A stretch of DNA of 56,800 nt from Acidobacteriota bacterium (GCA_028877265.1 JAPPGX010000081.1:1-56800); one strand, 5' to 3'. Counted from the first letter of the stretch, positions 26,602 through 35,694 are shown. A program made the numbers and translations. The notes: generated by a model not told the origin, from the letters alone.

Positions 26602-26620
26602 GGAATACCAGGTGTATTCC
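26602..26620. repeat. Short perfect inverted repeat in a convergent intergenic gap
   Basis: GGAATAC (26602-26608) and GTATTCC (26614-26620) form a 7-bp stem with a 5-base loop. It lies in the 194-bp gap between the TonB-receptor stop and the convergent YeiH-type gene (26533-26726). AT-content in the stem is unusual for this GC-rich region. It could act as a bidirectional terminator, a protein-binding site, or part of a dispersed repeat. Nothing else in the gap looks like a gene. Confidence 0.4.
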
Positions 26621-26726
26621 GACCGAAACGCAACGATGAGGGGCGCAGAGCGGCCCGGTTCAGGCGGGATGCGTCGCCGTTCGAATGCCGCGGGAGCTTC
26701 ACCACGGGCTGTTCATTCCTTCCGGA

Positions 26727-27830
26727 TCAGTAGCCGACGAAGTCGAGGACCGGGGATCCGAATCCGGCGATCAGCAACAAGCTGACGCCTCCCACCACGC
26801 CGGCGGCGAAGAGTCCGAAGAGGAACGGCCGGAGGCCGATACGGCGCAGGCCGGCGAAGCTCGTCTGCAGCCCCACCGCCGCCATGGCCACGAGCAGACA
26901 GGTCTCGGCCGCGTGGCGGAAGAAGACCACCATCCCTTCCCATACCCCCGGATCGAGCAGACCGAACGCCCGGTCCCCGTGATCGCCGAGCGTGCGGAGG
27001 GCCGAGCACGCCGCGAACCCGACCACGAACCACGGAATCAGGCGCAGCCAGCCGCGGCCACCGGGCGAGTCCACCGACCGGGTCTCGCCGAAGAGAATGC
27101 CGGCCAGCGGGATCAACGCCAGCATCGAGAGGTTCCGCACCAGTTTGGTGACGGTGGCGACGTCGAGAGCAAGGGGAGCACCGTACTGGACCTGGTACAT
27201 CGCACCGGCCCCGGCGACCTGGGCGGTCTCGTGGATGGACGCCCCGAGGAAGAGTCCGGCGAGCTCCGGCTGGCCGCCGAACAACGCGTGTGCGAGGATC
27301 GGGTAGCCGAACATTGCCGCGATCCCGAACACCGTGATGCAGGAAATGGCGTAGGTGACCTCGGCCTGCCGGGCCCGGATGAGCGGCGCGGTGGCGACGA
27401 TCGCGGTGGCTCCGCAGATGCTCGTCCCGGCGGCGATCAGCCCGGCCAGGGTCCGCGAGAGCCCGAGGCGCGGTCCCAGGAGCCGCACCACGCTGACGCC
27501 GGCGGCAATCGCCATCACGACGAAGGGCAGGGCCGCCAGGGTGAACTTGCCGGCGGCGAGGAGGCTCAGGCGGAAACCGAGCAGCACGATGCCGAGGCGC
27601 AGGACCGTGGTCGAGGCGAATCGCAGTCCGGGCGCCCCCGCCTCTGCCCGGGTGGAGACGTTGGCGACCACCATCCCGAGGACGATGGCCAGCATGATCG
27701 GGCTGATCGGAGTGCCCGAGAGGCCGAGCAGCGACGCTGCGATCCACTCCGCAGAAAACGTCGCGGCTACCGCGACCAGCGCCGCCAGCGCCAGGCCGAT
27801 CCAGAAGGCGGGGGACCGCATCGTCCGCAT
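26727..27830 (-). CDS. YeiH/UPF0324 family transporter (putative sulfate exporter family)
   Basis: This polytopic inner-membrane protein of 367 residues has about ten helices and the UPF0324 signatures: VLRLGIVLLGFRLSL, AAGTSICGATAIVATAPLI, LGASIHETAQVAGAG and the end helix GVVGGVSLLLIAGFG. Family members are annotated as putative sulfate or sulfite/taurine-derived anion exporters, but substrates are rarely tested. ATG 27830 begins 15 bp after the stop of the amidohydrolase gene, so they likely share a transcript. It is convergent with the TonB receptor. Confidence 0.92.
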   Translation of the reverse strand: MRTMRSPAFWIGLALAALVAVAATFSAEWIAASLLGLSGTPISPIMLAIVLGMVVANVSTRAEAGAPGLRFASTTVLRLGIVLLGFRLSLLAAGKFTLAALPFVVMAIAAGVSVVRLLGPRLGLSRTLAGLIAAGTSICGATAIVATAPLIRARQAEVTYAISCITVFGIAAMFGYPILAHALFGGQPELAGLFLGASIHETAQVAGAGAMYQVQYGAPLALDVATVTKLVRNLSMLALIPLAGILFGETRSVDSPGGRGWLRLIPWFVVGFAACSALRTLGDHGDRAFGLLDPGVWEGMVVFFRHAAETCLLVAMAAVGLQTSFAGLRRIGLRPFLFGLFAAGVVGGVSLLLIAGFGSPVLDFVGY

Positions 27831-27845
27831 TGTCTCCGCGGGCGG

Positions 27846-29177
27846 TCAGGGCCGGGGACCGCCGGTGCCGAACCCGGTGACCCCCACCCGGCGGGGGATG
27901 TAATGGTCCGGATCCACGGTCCGGTGGAAGACGATGCGGCCGTTGCTCATCACGAACATGGGCTCGTGGGTCGCGTAGATGTCCTCGACGGGGTTCCCGT
28001 CCACCGAGACCAGGTCGGCTTCGAGGCCGACCTCGATCGCGCCGGTGCGGTCACGGATCCCGTACACCTCGGCGGAGCGGATCGTCGCCGACTGGAGCGC
28101 CTGGAGCGGCGTCATCCCCATCTCCACGAAGTGCGTCATTTCCCGGTAGACCCGGACGTTCGTGCTCGGGCCGTACTGGGTGTCGGTCGCGGTGAGGATG
28201 GTGACTCCCAGCTCGAGGGCCCGCCGGAAACCCTTCTGCAGGTAGTGCAGCAGGTGGCTGCCGCGCTGGAAGCTGGCCGACGAGTTGTAGTCGTCGTGGG
28301 GCAGGAGGAAGCCCACCACCGAGGTGTACGTGGGGACCCAGGCGGTTCCCATCTCCAGCATCAACTGGAGCCCCTCCTCGTCCACGTAGGAGCCGTGCTC
28401 GATGGTGGCGCAGCCGGCCACGATGGCGTTCCGCACCACCTCCCTGCCGTGCGCGTGGCAGGCCACCTTGACGCCCAGCGCGTCGGCCTCCTCGACGATG
28501 GCGGTCAGCTCTTCGACACTGTAGACGAGCATCTTGGGGTCCGGGCCATCCGGCCCCGACGTGGTGCCACCGGACCGCGTCTTGATCCAGCGGGCGCCCC
28601 GGTCCACATCCACCTGGACCACCTCGCGGACCGCCTCGACTCCCTTCACTTCGTTGTGGAGGTACTTGTAGAGACGCGGATCGGCGAGGGCCGACTGGCC
28701 GAGGTTCGGGAGCACGTAGACGCCGGCCGCGAAGATTTCCGGCCCGGCGAGATGCCCCTTGTCGACCATGTCGTTCATCCGGACGTCGAGAAAGCTCCCC
28801 ACCGCGGCGCTCTTCATCGTCGTCACCCCCGACTCGAGCGCCCGGTAGAGACCTTCGAGGGTGCGCCCGTGCCAGTGGCCGTCGAAGAGACCCGGCATGA
28901 GGTGCCGGCCGCCCAGGTCCAGAATGTGGACCCCTGCCGCAGGCGCATCGGTTCCCACCGATTCAATCAACCCGTCCCGGACCACCACCACCGCGTCTTC
29001 GAGCACGGTGCCGTCCACCACGTTCACCACATGGGTGTTGACGAGCGCCACGTGGGGCTGCGGGAGGATGCCGTCCTCGTTCGGGAGATAGGGGACGGTG
29101 GGCTGCGCCGCGGCGATTCCGGCCGCGAACGCCAGCGACCCGGCGACGGTGGGGACGAGGGAAAACCTGTTGGTCAT
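27846..29177 (-). CDS. Secreted amidohydrolase family enzyme
   Basis: This 443-residue metal-dependent hydrolase is exported (signal SLVPTVAGSLAFAAGIAAAQ). Amidohydrolase motifs run in order: LMPGLFDGHWHG (metal-binding HxH), a likely ligand lysine in WIKTRSGG, CHAHGREV, IEHGSYVDEEG and LTATDTQYG (metal-binding Asp). The C-terminal TGAIEVGLEADLVSVDGNP closes the composite beta-sandwich. This subgroup resembles imidazolonepropionase/prolidase-type dipeptidases, which cut cyclic amides or Xaa-Pro-like dipeptides; exact substrate is unknown. ATG 29177 has GGAGG about 9 bases upstream. Confidence 0.92.
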   Translation of the reverse strand: MTNRFSLVPTVAGSLAFAAGIAAAQPTVPYLPNEDGILPQPHVALVNTHVVNVVDGTVLEDAVVVVRDGLIESVGTDAPAAGVHILDLGGRHLMPGLFDGHWHGRTLEGLYRALESGVTTMKSAAVGSFLDVRMNDMVDKGHLAGPEIFAAGVYVLPNLGQSALADPRLYKYLHNEVKGVEAVREVVQVDVDRGARWIKTRSGGTTSGPDGPDPKMLVYSVEELTAIVEEADALGVKVACHAHGREVVRNAIVAGCATIEHGSYVDEEGLQLMLEMGTAWVPTYTSVVGFLLPHDDYNSSASFQRGSHLLHYLQKGFRRALELGVTILTATDTQYGPSTNVRVYREMTHFVEMGMTPLQALQSATIRSAEVYGIRDRTGAIEVGLEADLVSVDGNPVEDIYATHEPMFVMSNGRIVFHRTVDPDHYIPRRVGVTGFGTGGPRP

Positions 29178-29238
29178 GTCGGGATCCTCCGGAAGCCGAT
29201 GGTATGTTCGGGAACGCGCTACGGCGAAGGAGAAACGC

Positions 29239-30522
29239 ATGCATCGAAGGGCTTTCCTGGCCGCAACCGGCGGGGCGCTGACCGCGCTCCATGCCGATGC
29301 GGAAGAACGGATCGGAAAAGCGGTGGCGCGCCTCGGGACCCGGAGCGCGCAGGACGCCGCGCAGGACGAGGACTTCTGGTTCCGGGTGCGGGAGGCGTTC
29401 ACCATCGACCGCAACCACATCAACCTGAACTCGGGCAGCGTGAGTCCGGCCCCGATCACCGTCCAGCGCGCGATGGACCAGTACTGGGACATCATGAACA
29501 TGGGCCCGTCGCTCTACGTGGACGAGCTACTCGGTCCGCGTATCGACGTCGCGCGCCGGCGGCTCGCCGCGACCTTCGGCTGCGGGACCGACGAGATCGC
29601 CTTCACCCGGAACGCGAGCGAGGCGATGGAGATCGTGCAGTTCGGTCTGCCGCTGCAGGCCGGGGATGAAGTGCTGACCACCACCCAGGACTACCCGCGG
29701 ATGCTCATGACGTTCCGCCAGCGGGAACGGCGCGACGGGATCGTCCTGCGCACCGTCCCGTATCCCACCCCTCCGGAAGACCTCTCCGAACTCACCGGGA
29801 TCCTGGAACGGGGCATCACGCCGAAGACGAAGCTCCTGCTCATCTGCCACACCACCTTCACCACCGGGCAGATCTTCCCGGTGCGCGAGATCTGCCAGAT
29901 GGCGCGCCGCCACGGGATCGAGACGCTGGTGGACGGCGCCCACGGTTTCGCGCACTTCCCGTTCACCCGGGATGAGCTCGACTGCGACTACTACGGGACC
30001 AGCCTCCACAAGTGGCTCTTCGCGCCGGTCGGCACCGGGTTCCTCTACGTGCGCAAGGAGAAGATCCGCAAGGTCTGGCCGCTGATGAGCGCACCCGAGA
30101 GCCAGGACGACGACATCCGCAAGTTTGAACAGATCGGCACCAACCCGATCGCGGTCCGGGGGCCGATCACCGAGGCGGTGACGTTCCACGAGGGCCTCGG
30201 CCCCGAACGCAAGGCGGAGCGGCTCGTCTACCTGCGCCGCCGCTGGGCCGAGCGGGTGAAGGAGCTTCCGCGAGTGCAGGTGCTCAACCCGCCGGACATC
30301 AAGCAGGCCTGCGGTATCGGGGCCGTGCGGATCGAGGGCGTGGACTCCGGCGAGCTGACCGAGTTCCTCGAACACAAGTACCGGATCCACGTCCGGCCCC
30401 GCTTCGTGCGCGGCGAGTTTGACTGCATCCGGGTCTCGCCGAGCGTTTTCACCACGCTCGAGGAGATCGATCTCTTCGCTGCCGGGATCGAAGACGCCGC
30501 CCGAAACGGAGTGTCGGCGTGA
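29239..30522 (+). CDS. Class V aminotransferase-fold PLP enzyme with Tat signal
   Basis: The 427-residue protein starts with a short Tat-like leader (MHRRAFLAATGGAL) and then has the class V PLP fold. Visible features are HINLNSGSVSPAP, the PLP-contacting VDGAHGFAHF and the Schiff-base lysine in YYGTSLHKWLFAP. It resembles isopenicillin-N epimerase and cysteine desulfurase-like proteins, known in Acidobacteriota with export signals. A Tat route would fit a folded, cofactor-loaded enzyme. Reaction unknown: racemase, lyase and aminotransferase are all possible. GAAGGAGA lies about 6 bases before ATG 29239. Its stop overlaps the next start as GTGA. Confidence 0.9.
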   Translation: MHRRAFLAATGGALTALHADAEERIGKAVARLGTRSAQDAAQDEDFWFRVREAFTIDRNHINLNSGSVSPAPITVQRAMDQYWDIMNMGPSLYVDELLGPRIDVARRRLAATFGCGTDEIAFTRNASEAMEIVQFGLPLQAGDEVLTTTQDYPRMLMTFRQRERRDGIVLRTVPYPTPPEDLSELTGILERGITPKTKLLLICHTTFTTGQIFPVREICQMARRHGIETLVDGAHGFAHFPFTRDELDCDYYGTSLHKWLFAPVGTGFLYVRKEKIRKVWPLMSAPESQDDDIRKFEQIGTNPIAVRGPITEAVTFHEGLGPERKAERLVYLRRRWAERVKELPRVQVLNPPDIKQACGIGAVRIEGVDSGELTEFLEHKYRIHVRPRFVRGEFDCIRVSPSVFTTLEEIDLFAAGIEDAARNGVSA

Positions 30523-31748
30523 GTTCGGAAGACGGCGTTCGCCGCCGTGAGTTCCTGAAGGGCGCCATGGCGGCGCTGCCGGCGGCTGCGGCCTGCGGCG
30601 GCGCCGGAGAGAGCCCGGCGCCCGGAACCCAGGCACCTGCGGCGTCCAGGCCCCTGTCCGCCGGGGTTGGGCTCTGGGGCCAGGATCTGGGTCTTGGGGA
30701 AGCGTTTCCCGACTCCGCCTACGCTGCGGAAGCGCGGAGCGAGGTCGAGATCTATGTGCAGAAGTGTGCGGACCACGGCGTGTCGCGGGTCTTCGCGCCC
30801 GGAGCCTCCCGGGAGTTGGTCGAGGCCGGCAACGCGGCCGGGGTCGAGGTTCACCCTTACAAGGCGGTCGCTTCCCACGGAGGAGTTCGGATGCGCCCGG
30901 CGTGGTCCTCGCTCTTCATGGTGCCGCGTTTCGGGACCGAGGCCGGGCGCGACACCCTGAACGCCCACCGCACGATCTGGAGCCACCCCCAGCGCGCCGA
31001 GAGCCTGAGCGCCTTCCTGCGGGATCATCCCGAGCACCGTCACCGGAACCGGACGCTCACCGACGAGATGAAAAACTACGAGCGGGTGTTCCTGAGTCCA
31101 GGGCTTCCCGAAGGCCGCGCCGAGGAAGGGAGGGCCTTCGCCGAACTCCTCTCCCGAAGCGGCGGGCGCGGCATCCAGGCCGAGTTCGTCTCCATCAACG
31201 AGGACGAGAACGGGGTCACGACGGATGGATACGAGGACTCCATCGCCGGCGCTTTCCGCGAGGCCACCGGACGCGACCCCTTCCAGTTGCCGAACGACGA
31301 TCCCGAGTGGGTGCAGTTCCGTGCCGACCGCTGGACCGACATGGTCCGGGACATCCGCGATGCGGTCAAGGCGGTCCGGTCCGACGCGGTCTTCACGATC
31401 ACGGTCATCAACCGGGACCCGGGCGGCTACGTCCCGCGAATCCAGGACTGGCCGGCGTGGGTGGAACAGGGACTCTGCGACGAGATGCACCTCTGGTTCC
31501 GTTCCACGACCGACCTGGCGACCATCGAGAGGCACTGCCGGGACTTCGTGGACACGGTGGCCGGCCGGGTGCCGACGATGGCCGAGTTCTCCTGCTATCA
31601 CCCGGGAAGCCTCCAGACACCGGAGGCCATGATGGAGGCCGCCCGCATCGCGCGGGGCGCCGGGATGGACGGGCTCGGGATCTACCGGAGCCACGCGGTG
31701 GAGCAGCTCGGGTTCTGGCCGCTGCTGGAGGCGATGAACCGGTTGTAG
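30519..31748 (+). CDS. Tat-exported lipoprotein with glycosidase-like TIM barrel
   Basis: This 409-residue protein has a twin-arginine leader (RRREFLKGAMAALPAAAACGG) with a lipobox cysteine at about residue 26. A TIM-barrel-like domain follows, resembling family 10-type glycosyl hydrolase-like (GHL10/DUF4015) proteins: VSINEDENGVTTDGYEDSI, WVQFRADRWTDMVRDI, WPAWVEQGLCDEMHLWF. Acidic residues in INEDEN and CDEMH could serve catalysis, but the assignment to a glycosidase is tentative. GTG 30519 overlaps the PLP enzyme's TGA (GTGA), so translation is coupled. The end lies only 8 bp from the convergent propeller gene. Confidence 0.72.
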   Translation: MSSEDGVRRREFLKGAMAALPAAAACGGAGESPAPGTQAPAASRPLSAGVGLWGQDLGLGEAFPDSAYAAEARSEVEIYVQKCADHGVSRVFAPGASRELVEAGNAAGVEVHPYKAVASHGGVRMRPAWSSLFMVPRFGTEAGRDTLNAHRTIWSHPQRAESLSAFLRDHPEHRHRNRTLTDEMKNYERVFLSPGLPEGRAEEGRAFAELLSRSGGRGIQAEFVSINEDENGVTTDGYEDSIAGAFREATGRDPFQLPNDDPEWVQFRADRWTDMVRDIRDAVKAVRSDAVFTITVINRDPGGYVPRIQDWPAWVEQGLCDEMHLWFRSTTDLATIERHCRDFVDTVAGRVPTMAEFSCYHPGSLQTPEAMMEAARIARGAGMDGLGIYRSHAVEQLGFWPLLEAMNRL

Positions 31749-31756
31749 CGCCGCAG

Positions 31757-32905
31757 TCAGCTGGCCGGCGGGCCGAGCGCGAAGAGCGTGCCGTCCTGGG
31801 TGCCGAAGACGATCCGCCCACCCGCGACCGCGGGAGAGCCCATGATCGCGGCGCCGGCGTGGAACTCCGAGAGCTTCTCGCCGGTTCCGAGGTCGAGCAC
31901 GTAGAGCCGGCCGTCCGCGTTCCCCACGTACACCCGGTCGCCGGCGACGGCCGGCGAGGCGTCGAAACGGGCGCGGGCGCGGAACGTCCAGCGGGCCTCC
32001 CCCGTCTCACGGTCGAGGGCGTGGATCAGCTTGTCCCGGCCCGCGGCGATCACCAGCTCGCCCGCAAGCGCCGCGGAGGCGTAGAAGGGGAAGTGCCGGT
32101 CCGGATGCTCGTAGCGCCAGCGCAACTCGCCGGCGCCGACATCGACGGCCAGCACCTCGTTGTTGAAGGTGCCGTAGTAGAGCGTTCCGTCCGCGATCGC
32201 GGGCGAGGCAGCCGTATAGGCGCCGGAATCGAAGCGAAGCATCTCGGTCCCGTCCGTGATCCGAACGCCGCGCAGCACCGCGTCGCACCCCGTCACCCAG
32301 GCGAGACCGTCATGGCGTCCCGGGGTGGCGTGCACGGGGCCTTCGGTCTGGAGCGACCAGCGGGCCTCGCCCGTGGTCCGGTCCACCCCGTAGAAGTGCT
32401 CGTCGTAGCTCCCGATGAGCACCAGGTCCCCGGCCACCACCGGCGAGGACTTGATCTCGGCGCCGGTCGGGAAATGCCAGCGGGGCTCTCCCGAATCGGC
32501 ATCCAGCGCGTGCAGAACGCCCAGCAGATCGCCGACGTACACCGTGCCGCCGGCGACGGCCGGCGACGACTCGCCGAACCGGTCTTCCTCGAACTCACCG
32601 GCCTCGGCTTCCTCGGCCCCGGGGCGATAGCGCCACGCTTCGGCGCCGTCCTCGAGGTTCAGCTTCACGAGCACGCCCGGAAGCGAGGTCGCGTAGACGA
32701 AACCGCCGGCGATGGCCGGTGAGGACTCCACCGAGAAACCGAGCGGCACGCTCCACTTCAGTTCGAGGTCGTCACCGAGCGGCGCAGCGGCGATGCCGGT
32801 GAGCGCGGCGTCCCTGCGGAACTGCGGCCAGTCGTCACCGTCCTGCGCAGCGGCGGCCGCCGCCAGCGACAACACGATGAGCGGGAAGACGAGTCGGCGC
32901 TTCAT
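31757..32905 (-). CDS. Secreted PQQ-like beta-propeller protein (short form)
   Basis: This 382-residue protein has a signal peptide (LVFPLIVLSLAAAAAAQ), the opening motif DDWPQFRRD and about seven regular blades with repeats such as ESSPAIAGGFVYA, KSSPVVAGDLVLIGS, ALDRETGEARWTF and GSPAVAGGRIVFG. It is the most regular BamB-like propeller of the window, with no extra domain. BamB-like proteins usually act as protein-interaction scaffolds. ATG 32905 overlaps the TGA of the upstream iron-containing alcohol dehydrogenase (ATGA), so the two are translationally coupled. Confidence 0.9.
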   Translation of the reverse strand: MKRRLVFPLIVLSLAAAAAAQDGDDWPQFRRDAALTGIAAAPLGDDLELKWSVPLGFSVESSPAIAGGFVYATSLPGVLVKLNLEDGAEAWRYRPGAEEAEAGEFEEDRFGESSPAVAGGTVYVGDLLGVLHALDADSGEPRWHFPTGAEIKSSPVVAGDLVLIGSYDEHFYGVDRTTGEARWSLQTEGPVHATPGRHDGLAWVTGCDAVLRGVRITDGTEMLRFDSGAYTAASPAIADGTLYYGTFNNEVLAVDVGAGELRWRYEHPDRHFPFYASAALAGELVIAAGRDKLIHALDRETGEARWTFRARARFDASPAVAGDRVYVGNADGRLYVLDLGTGEKLSEFHAGAAIMGSPAVAGGRIVFGTQDGTLFALGPPAS

Positions 32906-34053
32906 GCCACAGCGGAACGATAGACGGCGAGGGCGCCCGCGGCATCGAAAGGACGCGGATTGAAGCGGCCGGTCCACTCGGCGGAGGCTTCCTCCGCGAG
33001 CGCCGGCAGGTCCCGGACGTGCAGGCTCTCGCCGGCGAGGTCCTGCGGCAAGGCCGCCATGGCGACCCAGGCGTCGAGCCGGCTCGCGAGGGTGTCCGCG
33101 GGATCGTCTCCCGGTGGAATTCCGGCGGCGCCGAGCAGATCGCGGTAGGCATCCCGCGCGGAGGAAGCGTTCCAGCGAACGACCCGGGGCAGGGTAATGG
33201 CGAGCGCCCGGCCGTGCGCCACGTCGAAGCGCCGGGTCAGGGGATTCGCGCAGGCATGCGCCGCGCCCAGCATCGACCGCTCGATCGCGGCTCCGGCAAG
33301 GAAGGCGCCGAGTTGCATCTCCTCCCAGGCGGTGGCGCTGGCGGGACTGGCGGTGACGAGCGGAAACGCCCGGCTCAGCAGTGCGAAGGCGCGGTGGCTG
33401 AGGGCCACCGACTCATCGGTCCGTCCGGACGTCACCGCCGTTTCCACCGCATGGGCGATGGAATCGAAGCCGGTCGCCGCAATCACCTCCGCGGGCGCCG
33501 AGGGAAGGAGGACCGGATCCAGGATCACGTCCCGGAACATCGCGGAAGGCGCCCCGCAGGCGAGCTTCTGGTGATCCCGGTCCCGTGAAATCAGGGCGTA
33601 GGACTGGGCCTCGCTCCCGGTGCCGGCGGTCGTGGGAACCCCGATCAGCGGCGGGAGCGGGCGAGGGCACTTGTCGTAACCCCGGTAGTTCTCCATGCGG
33701 CCGCCGCCCGCCAGGAGGAATCCCGCCCCCTTGGCGACATCCAGGGAACTCCCTCCGCCTACCCCGACGAGGGAGTCGGCGCGCATGGCGCCGGCGGCCA
33801 CGGCGGCCCGGTCCACATCTGACTCGGTGGGGTTTTCGCCGAAATCGGAGAAGGCCTCCACCACCACCCCCGCGCTCTCGAGGCTTTGGCGGGCCCGGCC
33901 CGTGATGCCGGCCGCCGCGATGCCGGGGTCTGAAGTGATCAGGGCGCGGCGGCAGCCGCGTTCACGGGCGACGGCGCCGAGGTCGGAGACGGCTCCGCTT
34001 CCGGAACGGATGAGCGGCGAGGGACCGGCTGGGAGACGCCAGCTTCGAGACAA
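32902..34053 (-). CDS. Iron-containing (group III) alcohol dehydrogenase
   Basis: This cytoplasmic 383-residue protein of the Fe-ADH/dehydroquinate-synthase-like fold has the NAD-binding GVGGGSSLDVAKG, IGVPTTAGTGSEAQS, the metal region GFDSIAHAVETAV, and the downstream histidines in GAAHACANPL and DVAHGRALAI. Family enzymes oxidise alcohols or reduce aldehydes with NAD(P). It lies between two propeller genes in a three-gene minus-strand operon (34-bp gap before it, 4-bp overlap after it). The reason for this pairing of a cytoplasmic enzyme with exported propellers is unclear. The start is the first ATG after the upstream stop. Confidence 0.92.
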   Translation of the reverse strand: MSRSWRLPAGPSPLIRSGSGAVSDLGAVARERGCRRALITSDPGIAAAGITGRARQSLESAGVVVEAFSDFGENPTESDVDRAAVAAGAMRADSLVGVGGGSSLDVAKGAGFLLAGGGRMENYRGYDKCPRPLPPLIGVPTTAGTGSEAQSYALISRDRDHQKLACGAPSAMFRDVILDPVLLPSAPAEVIAATGFDSIAHAVETAVTSGRTDESVALSHRAFALLSRAFPLVTASPASATAWEEMQLGAFLAGAAIERSMLGAAHACANPLTRRFDVAHGRALAITLPRVVRWNASSARDAYRDLLGAAGIPPGDDPADTLASRLDAWVAMAALPQDLAGESLHVRDLPALAEEASAEWTGRFNPRPFDAAGALAVYRSAVA

Positions 34054-34087
34054 GGGACCGATCAGTGTGGATCAGTCTGCACCCGGA

Positions 34088-35557
34088 TCAGCGGGCGCCA
34101 CCGGTGGCCCCCTCCTGGTCCTCGAGGGCGAACAGCTGGTTGTGGCTCGCGATGTAGAGAACGCCGTTCGCCGGAACGGCGCTGGAATAGACCGAGCCGC
34201 CCATGTTCATTTCGGCGATGACCTCCTCGGCGGGGCCCGGCCGGAGCACGACGATGTCGCCGTCCTCGTCCCCCAGATACAGCTTGTCGTCGGCGATGAC
34301 CGGCGATCCCCAGACGGCGGCGAAGGTGTCGTGGACCCAGAGCGGCTCCCCGGTCTCGATGTCGAGGGCGTGGAGGAAGCCGGAGAAGTCGGGCAGGTAG
34401 AAGATGCCGTCCTTGAGCGCGCCGGTGGAGATGCTGCGGCGGATCGCGTCGTAGTGCCAGAGGCGGCCGGTTTCGGTGATGTCCCCCCGCTGGGTGGCGT
34501 CGATGGCATAGAGATGGCCGACTCCCTCACCATGCTCCGGATCCTGTCCGTTGGCGATGTAGAGGCGGTCGCCCGCGATGACCGGAGTGGAGATGACGTT
34601 GTTCCGGGTGCGCGGCCAGGCCGAGTCCTTGGGATTCGTGTCGAACCACCAAAGCGTCTCGCCGCTTCCGGCTTCGTACCCCCGGACCCAGCCGTCCCCT
34701 TCGCCCATGATGACCTGGGTCACGCCGCCGACCTCGGCCACCCCGGCGGCGGACCACTGCCCGTGCAGGATGTTCTCCCCGACCTGGTTCGCCTCCCAGA
34801 CGAGCTCTCCGGTCTCCTTGTCCACCGCGATGATCGCGGGCGCGGACGGCGAAGGGAGGTTCACGTGGCTCTCGTCGTGGCCGTTCGAGGTGTTCACGAA
34901 GACGAGGTTCCCGTGGACGACCGGGTTCGAGTTCGACATGTTGTGGGGGAAGGAGCCGAGCTCCTCCATCATGTCGAGCCGCCAGATGACGTCTCCGTCG
35001 GTCGGGGATTGGCGCACTTCGTCGGTCACCGGTCCGTCGTTGCCGTTGGCCATGCCATGGACATCGAGGGCCAGCAGTTCGCCCCGGTTCGTCACGTAGT
35101 AGAGGCGGTCCCCCTCCACGAGCGGCGACGAGCAGATCCCCTGGTACGGCCAGTCGTTCACCCGGCCGGAGACGAGCTTGTCCGAAACCATTTGCCAGAG
35201 GAACTCTCCCGTCGCGACATCGAAGGCGAGGAGGATTCCCTTGTCACCCACGACTTCCTGGTCGTAGAGAGCCTCGTTGTTGGTGCCGACGAAGATCCGG
35301 CCTCCTGCCACCACCGGGTTCCCGTAGGTCTGCGAACCGAGCGCCGCCACCCAACGCACGTTGTGGCCGCTGTTCACGTCCCATTCGGAGGGGAGCCGGG
35401 CGGGGCTGTCGGAGACCATGTTCCGGTCCGGAGTTCCACCCCACATCGGCCAGTCCTGGGCGCTCGCGCCGGCGGCGGCCAGGAGGAGCAGAAGGAGTCC
35501 CGTCGGGACGACTTCCCGTCCTTTCCTGCGTTGCACCGCTGAATGCAATCGCGACAT
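34088..35557 (-). CDS. Secreted PQQ-like beta-propeller protein, paralogue of the 1-1253 gene
   Basis: This 489-residue exported protein has a signal peptide (PTGLLLLLLAAAGASAQ) and the opening motif DWPMWGGTPDRNMVSD. Its blades contain RIFVGTNNEA, GDRLYYVTNRGELLALD, VDKETGELVWEA and LHALDIETGEPLWVHDTF. It aligns throughout with the partial gene at the left window edge, including NGNDGP, ILHGQW/ILHGAW and PEHGE. ATG 35557 puts the signal peptide near the start; a start at 35605 would add 16 residues. It heads the operon with the Fe-ADH and is divergent from the propeller gene at 35695. Confidence 0.88.
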   Translation of the reverse strand: MSRLHSAVQRRKGREVVPTGLLLLLLAAAGASAQDWPMWGGTPDRNMVSDSPARLPSEWDVNSGHNVRWVAALGSQTYGNPVVAGGRIFVGTNNEALYDQEVVGDKGILLAFDVATGEFLWQMVSDKLVSGRVNDWPYQGICSSPLVEGDRLYYVTNRGELLALDVHGMANGNDGPVTDEVRQSPTDGDVIWRLDMMEELGSFPHNMSNSNPVVHGNLVFVNTSNGHDESHVNLPSPSAPAIIAVDKETGELVWEANQVGENILHGQWSAAGVAEVGGVTQVIMGEGDGWVRGYEAGSGETLWWFDTNPKDSAWPRTRNNVISTPVIAGDRLYIANGQDPEHGEGVGHLYAIDATQRGDITETGRLWHYDAIRRSISTGALKDGIFYLPDFSGFLHALDIETGEPLWVHDTFAAVWGSPVIADDKLYLGDEDGDIVVLRPGPAEEVIAEMNMGGSVYSSAVPANGVLYIASHNQLFALEDQEGATGGAR

Positions 35558-35694
35558 GGAGCGTTTCTCCCGGCGGCTCGCCGTGCATTTCATTCCGGGA
35601 ACCATGGCGGGGCGCGAGTCTAGCGGACCGTTGGCGGGGGAAAACGCCGCGCGTTAGGCAAACCGCGCGCCAGCGAACAGAATACGGGGCCATC

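Noticed and set aside
26640-26710. Possible tRNA because of a TTCGAAT motif near 26683
   Set aside because: The flanking bases do not pair into a T-stem and no matching acceptor, D or anticodon arms were found.
26594-26785. Small plus-strand open frame in the gap after the TonB receptor
   Set aside because: No Shine-Dalgarno, no domain, runs into the convergent gene, and spans the inverted repeat.
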